Assembly (NCBI RefSeq): GCF_019279795.1
Contig: NC_056739.1
Span: 13,034,968-13,098,967 of the forward strand
Source of the DNA: Protopterus annectens
Lineage: Eukaryota; Chordata; Ceratodontiformes; Protopteridae
DNA: 64,000 nt
Direction of reading: 5' to 3'
In this document: one piece after another, positions 35,680 through 45,308 of the stretch
Position numbering within the stretch: position 1 is the first letter of the stretch
How the letters are laid out: the number at the start of each line of letters is the position of its first letter
Notes under the pieces: model-generated
What the model was told of the DNA's origin: nothing
Database searches by the model: none
Seen by the model: only the letters and a program-made list of their open reading frames with translations
Made by a program: the position numbers and the translations under genes

Positions 35680-35840
35680 GTGGCAAACTAGATCTGAGGT
35701 CATGTAGGGAGAGCAGGGCATTATGGGTGAGGGGAGGAGCTAGGAGCTCGGATCCATAGCTGGATAAACCATGCCGGTTCGGATCCGATATCGGATCCAT
35801 AACCCACAGGTTGCAGACAAATGAATCTCCTACTTCAGAT
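35680..35840 (-). repeat. 5' ITR of DIRS E
   Basis: Border gtggcaaactagatctgagg, core cggatccgatatcggatcc, tip gaatctcctacttcagat. Inverse partner of 24797-24983. Confidence 0.9.
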
Positions 35841-35929
35841 CCAGTGTTTTTAGCATGAAGCTCGTTATGGTGGTTGAATTATTTTTTGTTTTGTTTAGTT
35901 TATTCAAGTTTTTAGTTTTTAAAGTATTT

Positions 35930-36086
35930 TTGTTTTAGATCTGAGGTATGTTAGGTTGGCAGGGCTTTATGGTTAAACGGAGGAGCTCAAGAGTTTTTGG
36001 ATCTGATGATCTGATAGAAGTGGTAAGTCAGATCCCTGCATCAGAACCGAACCCATAAGGTGAGTAATGAATAAATAAGACAACAT
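35930..36086 (-). repeat. diverged 5' ITR, probably the far end of DIRS B
   Basis: Recognisable border (agatctgaggtatgttaggt), ggaggagctcaagag phrase, cagaaccgaacccat core and gacaacat tip, all in the usual order but with heavy divergence. It is followed at once by L1 copy 2. The assignment to B is inferred from nesting order: B would then enclose C and E. Confidence 0.6.
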
Positions 36087-36360
36087 CAGAATATGTTAAA
36101 AGGAATGGGAGCACCTAAATCTTGGAAGGAAGCTGTGGTGGCTGTAATACTTAAAGATGACAAAGACCCATCAGACCCAGTTTTATATACACTTATTTTA
36201 ATGTTAAACCATGACTATAAAGTGTTTACCTCTATACTAGCTAAAAGAATGGCAAAGGTGTTCCCAAACTGACAGATATAGATCAGTGCCGTTTTTTTGG
36301 AGGGGAGGTGAACATTTGACAAAATTAAAAGAAGAATGATTATCCAGATGGAAGAAGAAT

Positions 36361-36507
36361 GGGGTTGGGAGGGTGGCCTAATGGTTAAGGTGCTTGCCTT
36401 ACAAACACAAGTTGCAGAGTTTGAGTCTCACAAGGGATAATTGGCTAGGCTTAAAATGGCTTGCAAGGGCAGTTAGCTTAGTACTAATCTATGAACCTAT
36501 GAATACA
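36361..36507 (+). mobile_element. tRNA-type SINE with an L2/CR1-like 3' tail
   Basis: About 147 bp. Pol III promoter blocks are visible: A box tggcctaatgg (36374-36384) and B box gagtttgagtctc (36417-36429), about 30 bases apart. The 3' end, agtactaatctatgaacctatgaatac, matches the inverse of the 3' tip of the LINE fragment at 38167 (cctagtaccaacctatgaatct). This suggests the SINE borrowed the tail recognised by that LINE. It is inserted in L1 copy 2. The target duplication is not clear (gaat at most). Confidence 0.78.
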
Positions 36508-38166
36508 ATACCTCTGTTGTTGTCGACGGTTCTTTAAGCAGAGAAAGCATTCATCAGAATAACCTGGGATTTCATGATTAAGGCAGTGAAAGCATTTGCA
36601 TTTCATGATACAATAAAAAGGTTAAATAGGAGGATATATGAAGGACACTCATTAAAGTAGAAGGGTTCCTCTTTGATAAGTTGTGTTTGATCAGAAGAAA
36701 CAGGCAATGGTGTCCTCTTTCCCTGTTACTTGCTTTATATTTAGAGCCACTGGCAAATAAAAAAGAGGCGCAGAAATTCAAAGATATAACTAGTGTGGTG
36801 GCAATCGAGAAAAGTTGTCTTTATTTGCAGATGATAGTATTTTGTACATGATAAATCTAGAAAATAACATCTTAGTGTTGTGGAACATTTTGAGATAGTT
36901 TCAAGTCTTTTTCAGAATAAAAAATTAATGAAAATAAAACAAAGACTATAGTCTTAAATTATTTACCCACACATGATTTTGAATTGGTTCAACAATATCC
37001 ATATTTAAGGGGGCACAATAAGATGAAACATTCAGGAGTATGGGTTAAAAAGGTTTCTGTTATGACAGCTAAGGATATGTTGGAAGAAAAACAGATGAAA
37101 GATAATGCAAAAACTAAGAAAATGGAAGTTTTTGTGTATGCCTATGGGTAGTAAAATACAAGCAGTGAAAATGTTTTTACTCCATTTAGATTTATATACA
37201 GGTCAGGCATACTTTTATCAACCAGAGAAATTCTGGACAATAAATAATAAATAGTTGAAGGAATTTATCTGGGAGGGAAGAGGGCAAGGGCTAAGTGGGA
37301 TAAGCTGATCTATCCAAAAAAAACAAAGTGATTTAGGATTACCTGATTTGAATGAATATTTTAGAGCTAAATAACCAAGACTCATATATGAAACACAAGC
37401 TGAAAGTTGAATTCACAGTGGAAACTGATGATGATGAAGCAGGATGGCAAATTCAAGAAATAAGGAGAGGGTGAGATTTTGGATGTACATCCTTAAGGAG
37501 AATAAAAACAGCCTCAGAGTGTTATATCCATAAAGTAGCAGAAAGTATTCTAAGAACTAAGCCAACATGAAAATGGAGAAAGGAGATTTTGCTGATAGGG
37601 ATGACTGCAAGTAGTGCTACCAGAATATGCAAGTGGGACCTGGAATTAACTGGAGAAAACATGAAAGGATGCAATGTATTCTGAACAAATAACTAGAAAG
37701 GAAAAGGTAATAGAACGGAATAAGGCCAATAAGAGAGTTGGATTGCAGGCCAGAGACTGCCTTCCCTATCAGGGATTGATATCAGAGAATAGGCAAATAG
37801 AAAAGCATAGAGGAATCCTGAGTGAAAGACTTGCTCTGGAAAAGTTTTAAGTTTACATCTAGCACAGGAGCTGCTGTTATAAAATGGATAATGAGTAGGG
37901 CATATAAAATATTGCACAATAACTATAAGAATCAATCAGAGGAAGTTATGAAAGGAAAGGAAGAAAAACTGGATAAGCAATTTATAAGGAAACACTGAGA
38001 CAAAATATGTATGGCTCCCAAGTATGTAACAAAGTCTAGAAGGTTTAGGATTTTTTGCTTGGAAGTGTTTGCAAGGATATTTGTATACTCCTAGCACACT
38101 CCAAAGAATTTTTCTTCAGGTAGATAGCAAATGCTGGCAGTGTGATAGGAAAGAAAGAAGTAAATA

Positions 38167-38935
38167 GATTCATAGGTTGGTACTAGGGCCTATACAAGCC
38201 TAGCCATAACAATTCCCTGGATATTTCTTCCCACAATATTTACTTCCCTGGACTCCTGTCAAGCAGGGCGACTGACGTGATCCCCGAGGTGAATTTCCTA
38301 TCTCCCATCCAATCGTCAAGGTTCCTTTTGAAGAGGGCCAAGGAGGTGCTCTGTTTGACATGTATGGGAAGTCTGTTCTAGAGTATGGGGAGTTTCTGGG
38401 TCAGGAACCTATCTCTCCAGCATGTTTTGTTCATTGTGATGACAAGGTTTAGATCCCTGGAGTGTGTGGCTCTGAAGGATTGGGATTTCTATAAGTGGAG
38501 CATGTCCAACAGCTCAGGGTTTGACATGGCCTTGTATGTTAAGCAGAGATCGCCTCTGAGTAGATGATATGCCACAGAGTATAGCTGGAGTTTTTTTAGA
38601 CGGTCAGCACAGGGCATCTACTTTAGGCCTGTGATTCTTTTAGTGAGGTATTTCTACGGCCTTTCCAGCTGTTGCAGATGTCTTGTGAGGTACATACCAA
38701 ATGGGGCGCTGTACTCTATAATGGGTCTAAAGAGGGATGAGTACAGTGGGACAACGACCTCTTTTTTTCTGGATGAAAAGCCCTTAGTGATGAGGTGTGC
38801 CACATAGAAGGATTTCCTAACTGTTGTGGCGATGTGGTTATCGAAGGTGAGACCACTGTCCACCTGTGTCCCTAAGTCTCTCATCACACTTTCGGTGTTT
38901 ATTGTACTGCCACCTATGTGGTAATTCATGTTTTT
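38167..38935 (-). mobile_element. LINE fragment, L2/CR1 type, 3' part
   Basis: The minus-strand piece 38654-38929 (91 residues) reads ESVMRDLGTQVDSGLTFDNH, then ATTVRKSFYVAHLI, PLYSSLFRPIIEYSAPFG and LQQLERP. This is the thumb and post-RT segment common to CR1, L2 and related LINEs. It continues leftwards in broken frames through the usual WNSLP-like and FKRYLDDW-like end, to a 3' tip with agattcataggttggtacta on the plus strand. It is 5'-truncated, as is usual for such LINEs, and lies inside L1 copy 2. Confidence 0.78.
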
Positions 38936-39487
38936 TTAACCTGTGTTTTGGGAGTTGGCAGATTTTGAAAACTGCCTGCAGAGTACTCTGTCAGAAATAT
39001 TCCGTGAGCAAATGGGTATAACTAAGGAACTTATTTTTGAGCTGGGACACAAGATCTGAATTACCGAGACATAGTAAGGACTTGTTAAATCAAAGTCTAA
39101 ACCAAATGTATTTGAAGCACTGAATACCGTAACATGAGATAAAATAACTGGAAGTGGGATCTTTAGAAAAGGGAAAGTTCAAATTACATAGAAATGGAAA
39201 TTGTAGGAACACTACATGCAGAATAATGCTCTGGAGAAGGAGTCAGGTCTAAGAGAAGGCAGGAACAGAGTAATTTATGTGATGTTGGGATGATACTTAT
39301 AAAAAGGAAAACATGATATATAATCTATGTAACTGGAAACATGTTAATATGGTTTGTTTTCTGTTATATTAATGTATGCTTTCTATGTCTTAAGTGATAA
39401 TTTAATAAAAGTGTTAAAAAAGGAATGATTGGCTGTAATTTTAAAAACCCAAATATGTCATAAATGCATGTATGATCATATTTTTCA

Positions 39488-39684
39488 AGGCAGCACTGTG
39501 ATGCAGCTGCCAGTGTTGTTGCCTCAGAGTGCTTGGTTGTACAGTTTGCTTCCCAGTGTTTATGTACAAAGTTTGCATGTTTTCCCCATATCCTAAAGAC
39601 ATGCCAAAGAAGTGAACTGGTGAATCTTCAAACTGCCCATAGATGTGCGTGTGTGTGTGTGTGTGTGTGTGCATGCGCACGCGC

Positions 39685-39735
<51 letters not shown>

Positions 39736-39883
39736 CGCGTGCGTGCATGCGTATGTCTGTGCATGTGAATCCTGCCATGGGCCATCCTGGACAGCTTCTC
39801 TGACATACAGTCATTCAGGCCTACATTAGGTGCTGTGCTCCACCCGACCATAAAGCAAATACTGTAAAATGAATTAATGAATG
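39488..39883 (+). mobile_element. old tRNA-head SINE of a fish-type family, expanded by a GT tract
   Basis: Head ggcagcactgtgatgcagctgccagtg, then gttgcctcagag, gtttgcatgttttccccata, cctaaagacatgcc and aactggtgaatcttcaaact blocks in the order known from widespread fish SINE-like repeats. It then has a long GT tract and a tail with gtgaatcctgccatggg, gcctacattaggtgctgtgc and aatgaattaatgaatg. It is clearly decayed. I recognise the family style rather than an exact named family. Confidence 0.6.
39644..39772. repeat. (GT)n/(GC)n alternating tract
   Basis: About 129 bp of purine-pyrimidine alternation with two GC-rich blocks (gcatgcgcacgcgcgcgtgt and tgcgcgcgcgcgcgtgcgtg), expanded inside the SINE at 39488-39883. 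Confidence 0.95.
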
Positions 39884-40039
39884 TTGTTACTATATACATA
39901 GATAAATCCCCTGACTATCTTATTTAACAAATGGATAACTGGTCCCAAAATATGTTCACTTTTTGCTGTATAGTATTAGGCAATGCTGACTGTCTGCAGA
40001 TCAGACAAGTATTCTGGTAATGTAAATGCACTACACAAG

Positions 40040-40377
40040 GGGTCTATATTACATTCTCGAAAGCCGACAATGTCGAATCTGACATTGTCGACACAAGAAT
40101 AGTGAAACTGCAGACCAATGAACAAGTAAACAGAAATCTCCATAAGGGGAGATTTCCGTTTACTTCAATGTAGTGCGGTCTCGGAGTTGATATATTTAAG
40201 TAGCGGGGGATGTGGGGGTTGCAGGGGGGCTTGCCCCCCTGCCTACACTGTTTACTTTTTTTTTTGTTGTTGTTTTTATTTTTTTTTCTGAACATTCAAT
40301 GTTTTAACAGTTCGATCACTAAAGGTCGACCTTTAGTGATTCAAACTGTTAAATATTCGATGTTCTAATATAGACCG
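40040..40377. mobile_element. hairpin-rich miniature inverted-repeat element, hAT-like
   Basis: A 338-bp non-coding element. Its ends are inverted repeats (ggtctatatta at the left, taatatagacc-type at the right). The flanks tacacaag (40032-40039) and tacacagg (40378-40385) look like an 8-bp target duplication with one mismatch, which points to the hAT superfamily. Inside are four successive hairpins at 40065-40090, 40124-40165, 40221-40242 and 40306-40350. No protein is encoded, so it would have needed a transposase from elsewhere. Confidence 0.7.
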
Positions 40378-40385
40378 TACACAGG

Positions 40386-41670
40386 TTATACCCCTTCGTG
40401 ACAAGCTTACAGACTTGGGCACATTTAATCAAGTAGAAGTTAGATGTCATTAACAGTGCATCAATGCAAAGAGAACAAATTAAACAATGAAGTACTTTCA
40501 CAGCAATTTCTGAATGTGTATTGAAATACTGATCAGTAAAAATGAGTCACAGTTTTGCAATTCTAGCAAAAAAGCCTTAAAAGTCTAAGATACATGTATA
40601 CTGAAACAAGATTCCAAAGTTCCTGCACAAAGTTTATCTATAATATTAAAAATATTTTAATAATCTTATCCAGGACTATTCAGAATTGGAAGCTTACCCA
40701 GATCCTATGCAAGGTGTTGCCAACATACAATGATGTAGAAGAAAAAGTACATAGGTGTGATGAGAGTAAAGAAAATAACTGACTAGTGTATGCACCCTTA
40801 CATACATGAGAATGGTAAGAGAATACATGTACTAACACTGAAAAAGAGCTATGCTAACTAATTCCTTGTAAGAAAATTTAAATATTTTGACAGGAACTCA
40901 TTCAAAGTTAACTGATGCGTATTACATTTTTTCTACTTTTCAAACAAGCAATAAAACTAAGACAAATTTTTGTACACACAGAACTCCATAAAAGTTATGT
41001 TTCACTGAAGATTCTTCTTTTAATTGTGTAGAATATGCAAACATTTTATTACTGGAAATATAATTTATCATGTGATATCTTCTGATTTCATGTTTCATCT
41101 ATTTATCCAAATGTTTTCATACTAAAAGTCTAATTTTCATATGAATTTTATGTATAATAAAGAGAGTGTAGCATATTGAAAATACCACTTGATGGTGCAT
41201 GTACATATCAAGATTGTTCTGTTATGCAGTGCTTATTGTGTGTCACGCTCAAATCATACTGATTCTGTTTCCTGTTTACTGAACCTGTCCCTTAACTGTG
41301 CTGGTAATTTTGTAATGGCTTGACAAAGGAGGTTGAAAAAAACTTTGAAGAAAGGGGTATCAAAGATAAGTTGAGATTGTGGAAAAAAAAAACAGTTAAG
41401 GCTTTTGCTTAACTAAGAGCTACTGATCTAGTGATGACAGACTAGGTTATACAAAGTCTGACAACAAAATGGTATGAGAAAAATGAACTGAGAAGCAGAC
41501 ATATAATTAAAAAAAACATGCTGAGAAGTTCTGCTACTGACAATGAAGTCTATATGTGGGACTACAGTTATCATTCTAAGTGGATTCCAGGAGTAAATAA
41601 GAGTTGCTTGGGACCAGTTTTAAATACAGATATTTTTCATTAGTGGGTATCTGCAAACCATGAACAGAAA
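40386..41670. other. AT-rich spacer without recognised genes
   Basis: No coding signal. A segment at about 41085-41215 (catctatttatcc, ttttcatactaaaa, aataaagagagtgtagcat) resembles two separated segments at 47935-47985 and 48590-48640. It may therefore belong to an unnamed interspersed repeat. The rest shows nothing I can name. Confidence 0.4.
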
Positions 41671-41860
41671 TAAGAAGTTATGTACCTACCATAACGTTCC
41701 ATGTTAGTTGTCTTCTCTCGCCTTCTTTCTTGCTTGATGGGTTCGGAGCCGATCCCTCGGCTCCGACTCGGCACTTGCTAAGCTCGAGAGTTTCTTCTAC
41801 CAGCTCGAGGCAGCCCCATATCCCATGATGCAAGGCGGTAAGTACCCAGATCTCGTTTGT
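41671..41860 (-). repeat. 3' ITR of DIRS H
   Basis: Tip aagttatg, tacctac, cataacgtt. The core has tcggagccga at 41743-41752 and tcggctccga at 41757-41766, with border cccagatctcgtttg. Inverse partner of 47737-47901. Confidence 0.92.
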
Positions 41861-41997
41861 TTACAAAGGGCAATAGCACCAAGCATACAATGCTTCCCAA
41901 AGGAAGAAGAAACTTACAGATGTAAAAAGGACCAGGTCTGAATGGTCTTTAGCATAATAGTTTCTTATACAAGGTCTGTCCAGGCCAGGGGGAAGGA

Positions 41998-42115
41998 GGG
42001 TGGGTCGCAAGAAAGAAGGTGAGAGAAGACAACTAACATGGAACGTTATGGTAGGTACATAACTTCTTAATGTTAAGTTGTCAATCTCGCCTTCATTCTT
42101 GCTTGATGGGACCGC
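41998..42115 (-). repeat. ICR of DIRS H
   Basis: Left half is the inverse of the 3' tip (gagagaagacaactaacatg). Right half is the inverse of the 5' tip (gttaagttgtcaatctcgcc). They meet at cataacttcttaatgttaag. Confidence 0.92.
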
Positions 42116-42119
42116 GTCC

Positions 42120-43180
42120 CTAGCACCTCTATCCTGGGTGGCTCAATGGAACAAACTCTTGAGGACTGTAGAGCCAAAACTGGCTCTGTCCCTGGAGGCC
42201 AAGTCCAATTTGTAATGGGAAACAAAAGTGAGAGGAGTGGCCCAAGTGGCCGCTGCACAAATAGTGTCCAAAGGCAGTCTAGCTTGAAAAGCTGTAGAAG
42301 TAGCTAAACTCCTAGTTGAATGTGCTTTAGGTTTTGAGCACAGCTGTTTTCCCTGATCGTATAAATTTCAGTGATGGCCGATGAATGTCATCTGGACAAA
42401 GTCACTTTAGAAACAGGATGGCCTTGTTTATTATCCGCATTGGAAACAAAAAGTTGATCAGATTTTCTAAATTTTTTGTTCTGTCCAAATAATATCTAAG
42501 CTGACGGTGGACGCCAAGATAATGTAGTTTTGTTCAGCTCTATCTGAATAGTTAGGAAAAATACAGGAGATCAATGGATTGATTCAGATTGTTCTTTGAA
42601 GCGACCTTAGGTAAAAAGGATGGATTGGTTCTCAAAGATACTCTGTCTTTGTGAAAAATCAAATAGGGGGGTCGAACCGAAAGAGCATGAAGTTCAGACA
42701 CCCTCCTGGCAGATGTAATAGCCACTAGGAATAAAGTTTTCCAAGAAAGATATTTCAGGGAACAAGAAACAGCTGGCTCGAAGGGGAAGAATCAAGGATG
42801 TCAGCACTAAATTTAGATCCCACTGAGGAGGAGGATTCCTGATTGGAGGCTTTAGTAGGAAAATTCCTTTCAAGAAGGCCCTGCAGAGCCTATGGGACAT
42901 AATATTATGATCTGCTATCCCGACATGAAAATTAGAAATAGCAGCCAATTGAACTCTGACTGTGGAAGAAGAGGAGCCTGCATGAAAAATCTCTGCTAAG
43001 AAGTCCAGAACTGCCTGAACAGGGGCAGTAAAAGGATCAATATTTTGGGCCTTAGCCCAATAAGAGAAACGTTCCATTTGCTTGTGTAAATCCTCCTGGT
43101 AGAGGATTTTAGTGAAGCTACTATGATGTCTCTAACTGGGTTAGAGATCAAAGGAAGCCTGGCTAAGGAAGGAAGTGGAG
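42120..43180 (-). pseudogene. tyrosine recombinase region of DIRS H (fossil)
   Basis: Pieces at 42694-43334 show RRIYTSKWN, AVLDFLAEIFHAGSSSSTVR, NIMSHRLCRAFLKGIFLLKP. The C-terminal catalytic blocks lie at 42130-42700 in broken frames. Confidence 0.8.
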
Positions 43181-43239
43181 CAACCATGCTGTGAGGTTGA
43201 GAGAAGGGATTGACCGGTGCAGCTGACCGGATTGGTGAA

Positions 43240-45308
43240 TCAGTAGATCTGGCACTGGGTCCAGATGCCACGGCTGCACCAAAAGGTGATGATGGAGGAA
43301 CGGAACCAAACTTGTCGAGGCCAGTAAGGGGCAATGAGAATCAATTTGGCTCTCAAAGCGGTAGCTTTCTGGATCACCTGAGGGATCAGAGGAAATGGAG
43401 GAAGGCATAAAGAAGTCCCTGGGGCCAATCCTGGGTCAGAGCGTCTCTGGCGGGATGGCCTGATAGAGGGAAGAGGCTGAAGAAGTCTGGACATTTGCTG
43501 TTTTGGGGAGTAGCAAAAAGATCGCAACATGGACGACCCCATTCCAGAAAAATCTCTTCCGCTATAGATTGCTTGAGAGACCACTCGTGAGGCATGAGGA
43601 TAGCTCTGCTCAATCTGTCCGCTATAATGTTGGTTTTCCCAGGGATATGCGTTGCTACCAGAAACCGATGAGAGGAGATCGCCCATTGCCAAAGTCTGAG
43701 CTTCTCGACACAAGGGGTAGGACTTGGTTCCGCCCTGTTTGTTGATATACCAAACTACAGACATGTTGTCTGTGTGGACTGCAATTGTCCCTACGGGAAG
43801 AAAGTCGTTGAGGGCTTGCAACGTTAAAAGCACTGCTCTCATCTCCAGGACATTTATGTGCAGATGGTACTCGAACGGTTGCCACGTCCCATGAACCATC
43901 CTGCCCTGATAATGACCCCCCCCACCCGATCAGGGAGGCATCCGTGGTGACAGTGGCTATCGGGGACGGGGTACAAAGCACCTGCCTTGGTGAACCTGAG
44001 ACGATGTGATCCACCAAGCAAGATGCTGTTTGCATGTCTGTGTCACCAGAATCTGGTGACGCATTGGGAGTTGCTGGTATGACCACTGTGTGAACAGCAT
44101 CCACTGAAGGAGGCGCATGTAGAATCGAGCCAGGGAAGAAGAGTAATGGCCGCAGCCATGAGACCTAATACCTTTAGAACCATTCTGGCCTGTACTTTCT
44201 TGCTGGCCAGAATGATCCTGACATGAGTCTGAATGTCTGAAACTCTTTGTTCTGTAAGGGTAGCTGACATCGAACAGTGTTTAAGTTTGCCTATGAAGGT
44301 AATAGACTGGCAGGGCGATAAGGATGACTTTTGAAGTTGATTGAGATGCCTAAATGAGAACAAAGGTCTATTGTGTAATCCCTGGCTTGTATAAGCTGAT
44401 GCCTGGTGGTGGCTGACAGGAGCCAGTCGTCGAGATACGGAAACACCTGGAATCCTTGACGTCTCAGGTGAGCCGTGACCACTGCCATGCATTTGGTGAA
44501 CACTCTGGGGCTGTAGTGAGACCAAAGGGCAGGGCTCTGAACTGGAAGTGACTGGACCCCAGCCGAAGCGGAGAAATCTCCTGGAGCGTCTGTGAATTTT
44601 GATGTGATAGTACGCATCCTGAAGATCTATTGAGCACATCCAGTTGTCCTTCTGTAAGAAGGGCAGAATTGACTGAAGAGTGACCATTCGGAATCTTGTC
44701 TTCCTGACAGACTTGTTGAGTCTGCTGAGATCCAATATTGGTCTCCAGTCTCCCGTCTTTTTGGGGACCAAAAAGAATCTTGAGTAGATTCCGGGCTCTG
44801 AATGGTCTATTGTAACTGGCTGAATGGCTCTTTTTTGCAGTAGTTTTGCGATTTCTAACTCTGCAATTTCCCTTAGACTGGGTGGTACATCTGGAAGGGA
44901 ACTTGAGGGGAAGGGACTTTCCTCGAAAGGAATTATGTAACCCTTGGATATGATCGACTGTACCCATCTGTCTTGAGTGAGGGAATGCCAGGCTTCCGGG
45001 TACAGTGATAATCTTCCCCCGACTGTCTCCAAGGAGGGACAGCCGGGCAACACCTCAGGGATGCTGAAAGGGCTTATCAGAGAGAGGCTCCCTGTTTCCC
45101 TGGTTCTTCGGACCCCCTCTGCCTCTAGAGCGGCGTCTGTTGTTGTTACCCCCTCTGCCTCTAGGGGTAAACTGACCACGTGAATCCGGCGTGACTCCTT
45201 GGGATTTACGGAACCACATCTTCCCACCCTTCTGTCCTTTGGGATAAGGCCTAGAAGGGGTGGAAAAACGGACTCCAACAGCAGAAAGAGTCTTGCCGTC
45301 CTGCTCAC
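43240..45308 (-). pseudogene. reverse transcriptase, RNase H and Dam-like region of DIRS H (fossil)
   Basis: The 421-residue piece (44043-45308) contains SRFFLVPKKTGDWRPILDLS, MVTLQSILPFLQKD and SIDLQDAYYHIKI. A second piece (44291-44617) carries FPYLDDWLLSATT. RNase H (HINVLEMRAVLLTLQALND, HTDNMSVVWYINKQGG) and Dam-like (CDLFATPQNSKC) blocks lie at 43386-43899. Confidence 0.84.

Larger units (their letters stand above)
24797..35840 (-). mobile_element. DIRS1-like retrotransposon E (fossil), second subfamily, with F inserted
   Basis: Minus-strand copy of a distinct subfamily, whose ITRs carry ggatccgatatcggatcc in place of the ggagccga core. Without F it is about 6.1 kb. Parts in sense order: 5' ITR (35680-35840), leader (split by F), gag (30410-28122), RT (28225-27000), RNase H/Dam-like (27000-26225), YR (26200-25190), ICR (25055-25165), 3' ITR (24797-24983). 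The ITRs differ at about one of roughly 145 positions, so it is young. It is broken, with about five interruptions, and keeps the longest open pieces of any copy (438 and 501 residues). Confidence 0.92.
36087..39421 (+). mobile_element. LINE, L1 clade (copy 2), RT to 3' end, with two insertions
   Basis: Starts within the reverse transcriptase region, at the point corresponding to about 2585 in copy 1, and continues to an aataaa signal (39404-39409) and a short A tail at 39421. A SINE (36361-36507) splits the RT segment. An L2/CR1-clade fragment on the minus strand (38167-38935) splits the cysteine-rich C-terminal segment: aaatgctggcagtgtgat (C-x2-C) lies left of it, and CPVFWELADFENC right of it. 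Frames are heavily interrupted. Similarity to copy 1 is clear (acctaaatcttggaaggaagc beside accagcatcctggaagaagg), but the two are not recent duplicates. Confidence 0.83.

Noticed and set aside
36374-36429. A functional tRNA gene
   Set aside because: A and B boxes are present, but the sequence between and after them does not fold as a tRNA. The unit has a LINE-like tail, so it is a SINE.
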